DNA from: Saccharopolyspora soli
GTDB lineage: Bacteria; Actinomycetota; Actinomycetes; Mycobacteriales; Pseudonocardiaceae
Length of the DNA: 64,000 bases
NCBI RefSeq assembly: GCF_022678645.1
Contig: NZ_JALBWV010000019.1
Span: 62,001-126,000 of the forward strand
Reading direction: 5' to 3'
Under the pieces are notes generated by a model. It ran no database searches and was not told the origin of the DNA. It saw only the letters and a program-made list of their open reading frames with translations. Shown piece after piece: positions 60,510 through 64,000 of this stretch (positions within the stretch are counted from its first letter, which is position 1; each line of letters begins with the position of its first letter). The position numbers and the translations under genes were made by a program.

Positions 60510-61146
60510 CCGGGTTTGACGGCTGCGGGCCGCAGTGGCCGGTCCAGATCACGGCGTCGACCAGAACCGGGACGTCGCACGAAACTGCCCCACTGGACGA
60601 GCCGATCGAGGTCGAGTCAGCGAAACATCCGTTTCCCCATGCCCTTTCGGGACTCGAACTGCCCGCGTCCGAAGACTTTGGGTGCGCGTTGTCGAATGCA
60701 CCTGCCGCCAACCGGGATTTCAAGATGAAGAGGCCGGGCCCGCCACAGCACCGAACAGGGCGCACCAGGAGCAGAAGATGACCGCGGACAAAGGGGAATC
60801 CCAGAACGTGGTTCGAGCAGGACACGCCAAACAGGCCCCGCCGGGAGTCCCGGTGGAGCCTGGAAGGTGTCGCTAAGACGCCTTCGGCGTCGCTGAACGC
60901 TCAAGAACCACTAGCTGGACGCTACCAAAGCGCTACCACGAGCAGCGACCGAATTTTCGAGCGATTCAGAAGACAGGTCCCTGCTGTTGGTAGTCGATCG
61001 GTTGCGGTGGCGTCGTTTCGCAAGGGGTGAGCCGTTCATGCCGGGCAGCTCGATCAAGTGGTGTTGGTAACCACATGCCGCGCACGGTTCGGCTCTCCCG
61101 TGCTTGACTTGCGCCGCAGGAGCACAAGTCGTTGGAGGGCCGAGGA
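60510..61146. other. Gene-free stretch with nothing recognised
   Basis: 637 bases between the methyltransferase and the mycothiol-type enzyme gene. Short open frames exist on both strands but none has convincing codon use, start signals or a family. I see no tRNA, repeat copy or strong terminator. It may hold remnants of lost genes. Confidence 0.4.
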
Positions 61147-61779
61147 ATGATCGCGATCAGAGATGCTTACCTGGAGGCCGCAGCGTCGGCGGCGGCACTG
61201 CTCGGAGATCCGGCAGTCGCCGCGGCGTGGGGCCAGCCCAGCGCTTTGAAGGAGTTCAGCGTCGCCGGGCTGGCGGGCCACCTGGGGTCGCAGGTCGGCT
61301 ACGTTTCTCGATTGCTCGCCGCCGAAAGTCCCGACGCGGAGCCGCTGTCGGTTGTCGAGTTCTACGCACGGGCCGAGGCGTTCCACGTCGATGTCGACGC
61401 GGAGATCAACGTGCGCATTCGGGAAGGTGGCGAGGCAGCAGCAGCCAACGGCGCGGAAGCATTGGCGAGCGAAGTCGCATCGGCAGTGGACCAGCAACGT
61501 GCGGCACTGTCAACCGAACCCGCCGATCGAGTCGTCTCTTTCACCGCGAGGCCGTTGCTGCTCAACGATTTCCTGTTGACGCGCATGATGGAGATCGTCG
61601 TGCACTCCGACGACCTGGCGCTGAGCGTCGACATCGCGACGCCGCAACTGCCATCGCAGGTCTTCGAGCCGGTGCTCGACCTGCTGTCCCGACTGGCGGT
61701 GCATCGACATGGCCAAACGGCCGTGCTGCGCGCGCTGAGCCGAGCGGAACGCGCGCCCGCGACAATCGCAGGGATCTAG
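61147..61779 (+). CDS. Mycothiol-dependent maleylpyruvate isomerase-family protein
   Basis: A 210-residue DinB/MDMPI-like protein. FSVAGLAGHLGSQVGYVSRL is the N-terminal region with the first metal-binding His; LLLNDFLLTRMMEIVVHSDD carries the HxxD end of the site. The family uses mycothiol for isomerisation or thiol transfer. ATG 61147 is chosen, with GGAGGG 7 bases upstream. It is a single gene, convergent with proS. Confidence 0.84.
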   Translation: MIAIRDAYLEAAASAAALLGDPAVAAAWGQPSALKEFSVAGLAGHLGSQVGYVSRLLAAESPDAEPLSVVEFYARAEAFHVDVDAEINVRIREGGEAAAANGAEALASEVASAVDQQRAALSTEPADRVVSFTARPLLLNDFLLTRMMEIVVHSDDLALSVDIATPQLPSQVFEPVLDLLSRLAVHRHGQTAVLRALSRAERAPATIAGI

Positions 61780-61883
61780 GGAAAATCCGAGGGCCGCGTC
61801 CACGTCGTTCCGACCCGTGTGATCGCTTGGATGCGGCCACGAGGAAGTCTCTCGCCCGCCGGGACGCCCAAGTCGGCCCCCGC

Positions 61884-63332
<1,449 letters not shown>

Positions 63333-63461
63333 CTACTTACCGCGTCCAATCAATTTCCCGGCGACACCAACCGAAACGATCGACGAGAACCACAGTCCGA
63401 AGAGGACGCCAACTCGCTGGCGGATGTCCCGAGCTCATCGGTACGTGCGTTCCGGCGAAGT

Positions 63462-63486
63462 TGACAGTGTCAGGGTGACGATGTCA
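63462..63486. promoter_or_regulatory. Two operator-like palindromes upstream of the last TetR gene
   Basis: TGACAGTGTCA (63462-63472) is a perfect 5-1-5 palindrome and TGACGATGTCA (63476-63486) a near one, centred 14 bases apart. They lie between the divergent proS and TetR genes and may be bound by that TetR protein. Confidence 0.5.
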
Positions 63487-63496
63487 TTGTGATCGA

Positions 63497-64000
63497 GTGT
63501 CGAGTAGGCGGGTGCGGGCCAATCCAGGCGAGGGCGGGCGGCTGCGTGACGAGATCCTCCTGGTGGCTGAGCGGATGTTGGTCGAGTCGGGCACCGAGGA
63601 CGTGCTCACGCTGCGTGCCGTGGCCGAGCGCGCCGGGGTCACCACGCCGTCGGTGTACCGGCACTTCGCGAGCAAGGACCAACTGGTCGAGGCGGTGTGC
63701 CTGCGAGCGTGGGACGGGTTGGGGAGCCGAATCCGCGAAGCGTGTGCCCGGCTGACGGATCCGTTCATCGCGTTGGGCCAATGTGGACGCGCTTACATCC
63801 GGTTCGCCCTTGATCATCCGGTGCAGTACCGCGTGTTGATGATGCGCCGTGCGGCTGGCCCGGAGGTCTCGCCCGCATCGGAGGCGTGCTTCGGCTACAT
63901 GGTGGACGCCGTTGCGGCGTGCGTGGACAACGGAGTGCTGCGCGGTGAACCGCGCACGCTGGCGCTGAGCTTGTGGTCTGCGATGCACGGCTGCGCGTCG
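63497..64000 (+). CDS. TetR family regulator, cut by the window edge
   Basis: An open frame of 168 residues runs off the right end. The HTH reads LRDEILLVAERMLVESGTED, LTLRAVAERAGVTTPSVYRH and FASKDQLVEAVCLRAW; the start of a WHG-type ligand domain follows (YIRFALDHPVQYRVLMMRRA). GTG 63497 is used; GTG 63512 is an alternative. It is divergent from proS with two palindromes between. Confidence 0.82.
   Translation, partial: MSSRRVRANPGEGGRLRDEILLVAERMLVESGTEDVLTLRAVAERAGVTTPSVYRHFASKDQLVEAVCLRAWDGLGSRIREACARLTDPFIALGQCGRAYIRFALDHPVQYRVLMMRRAAGPEVSPASEACFGYMVDAVAACVDNGVLRGEPRTLALSLWSAMHGCAS

Noticed and set aside
60640..60680. GGGACTCGAACTGCCCG looked like the T-arm of a tRNA on the minus strand.
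   Set aside because: The flanking bases do not pair as a T-stem and no acceptor stem or anticodon arm can be drawn.

Overview
The window is high-GC DNA with many GTG and TTG starts, dense short intergenic gaps and many TetR-type regulators. Together with a mycothiol-type enzyme family, a macrolide glycosyltransferase and DasR-like operators, this points to a filamentous actinomycete, most likely of the Pseudonocardiaceae (Saccharopolyspora-like). That assignment is inference; no rRNA gene is present.

Layout. 1-8186 (minus strand): a conflict-type operon of a small trypsin-co-occurring protein and two giant paralogous trypsin-STAND-WD40 proteins. 8388-13622: formaldehyde/alcohol dehydrogenase, a flavin monooxygenase with its TetR repressor and three operators, upp, an orphan DasR-type promoter ending in a 13-codon ORF, and another TetR gene. 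13677-16052: RHH/Doc-like toxin-antitoxin pair, a GT2 glycosyltransferase and a hypothetical gene. 16608-20733: flavodoxin, phosphosugar mutase, purine nucleoside phosphorylase, SnoaL protein and TetR. 20720-22417: Ser/Thr kinase. 22854-29204: a complete seven-gene Mrp/Mnh Na+/H+ antiporter operon. 30060-33599: two M20 amidohydrolases and an AbiEi-like protein. 33611-40297: two FGGY sugar kinases, a HAD protein, SnoaL-like ORFs, a WYL regulator and a DeoR regulator. 40373-44533: gamma-glutamylcyclotransferase, lpdA, DCC protein and TPR protein. 44677-48918: MBL hydrolase, a macrolide glycosyltransferase behind a leader-peptide attenuator, a tyrosine phosphatase, a DUF899 protein and an IS5 remnant. 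49127-55474: amidohydrolase/MerR pair, an L-fucose-type catabolic trio, an NmrA-like protein and an arginase-family protein. 55761-64000: TetR/methyltransferase pairs, a decayed secreted gene, a mycothiol-type enzyme, an archaeal-type prolyl-tRNA synthetase and a TetR gene cut by the window edge.

A conserved backbone (upp, phosphosugar mutase, purine nucleoside phosphorylase, two M20 amidohydrolases, gamma-glutamylcyclotransferase, lpdA) keeps the order and relative orientation I remember for Mycobacterium tuberculosis Rv3309c-Rv3303c. Accessory modules, including the Mrp operon and the sugar kinases, are inserted between its members.

The most notable signals outside the standard genes are: a leaderless 8-codon ORF followed by mutually exclusive hairpins upstream of the macrolide glycosyltransferase; three mini-ORFs that bridge gene pairs by start/stop overlaps, two of them homologous; a dispersed intergenic repeat of about 200 bp with GAACTCG/CGAGTTC ends, found whole or in pieces at nine places, one of them inside the Mrp operon; and two DasR-type operators that now drive only a 13-codon ORF.
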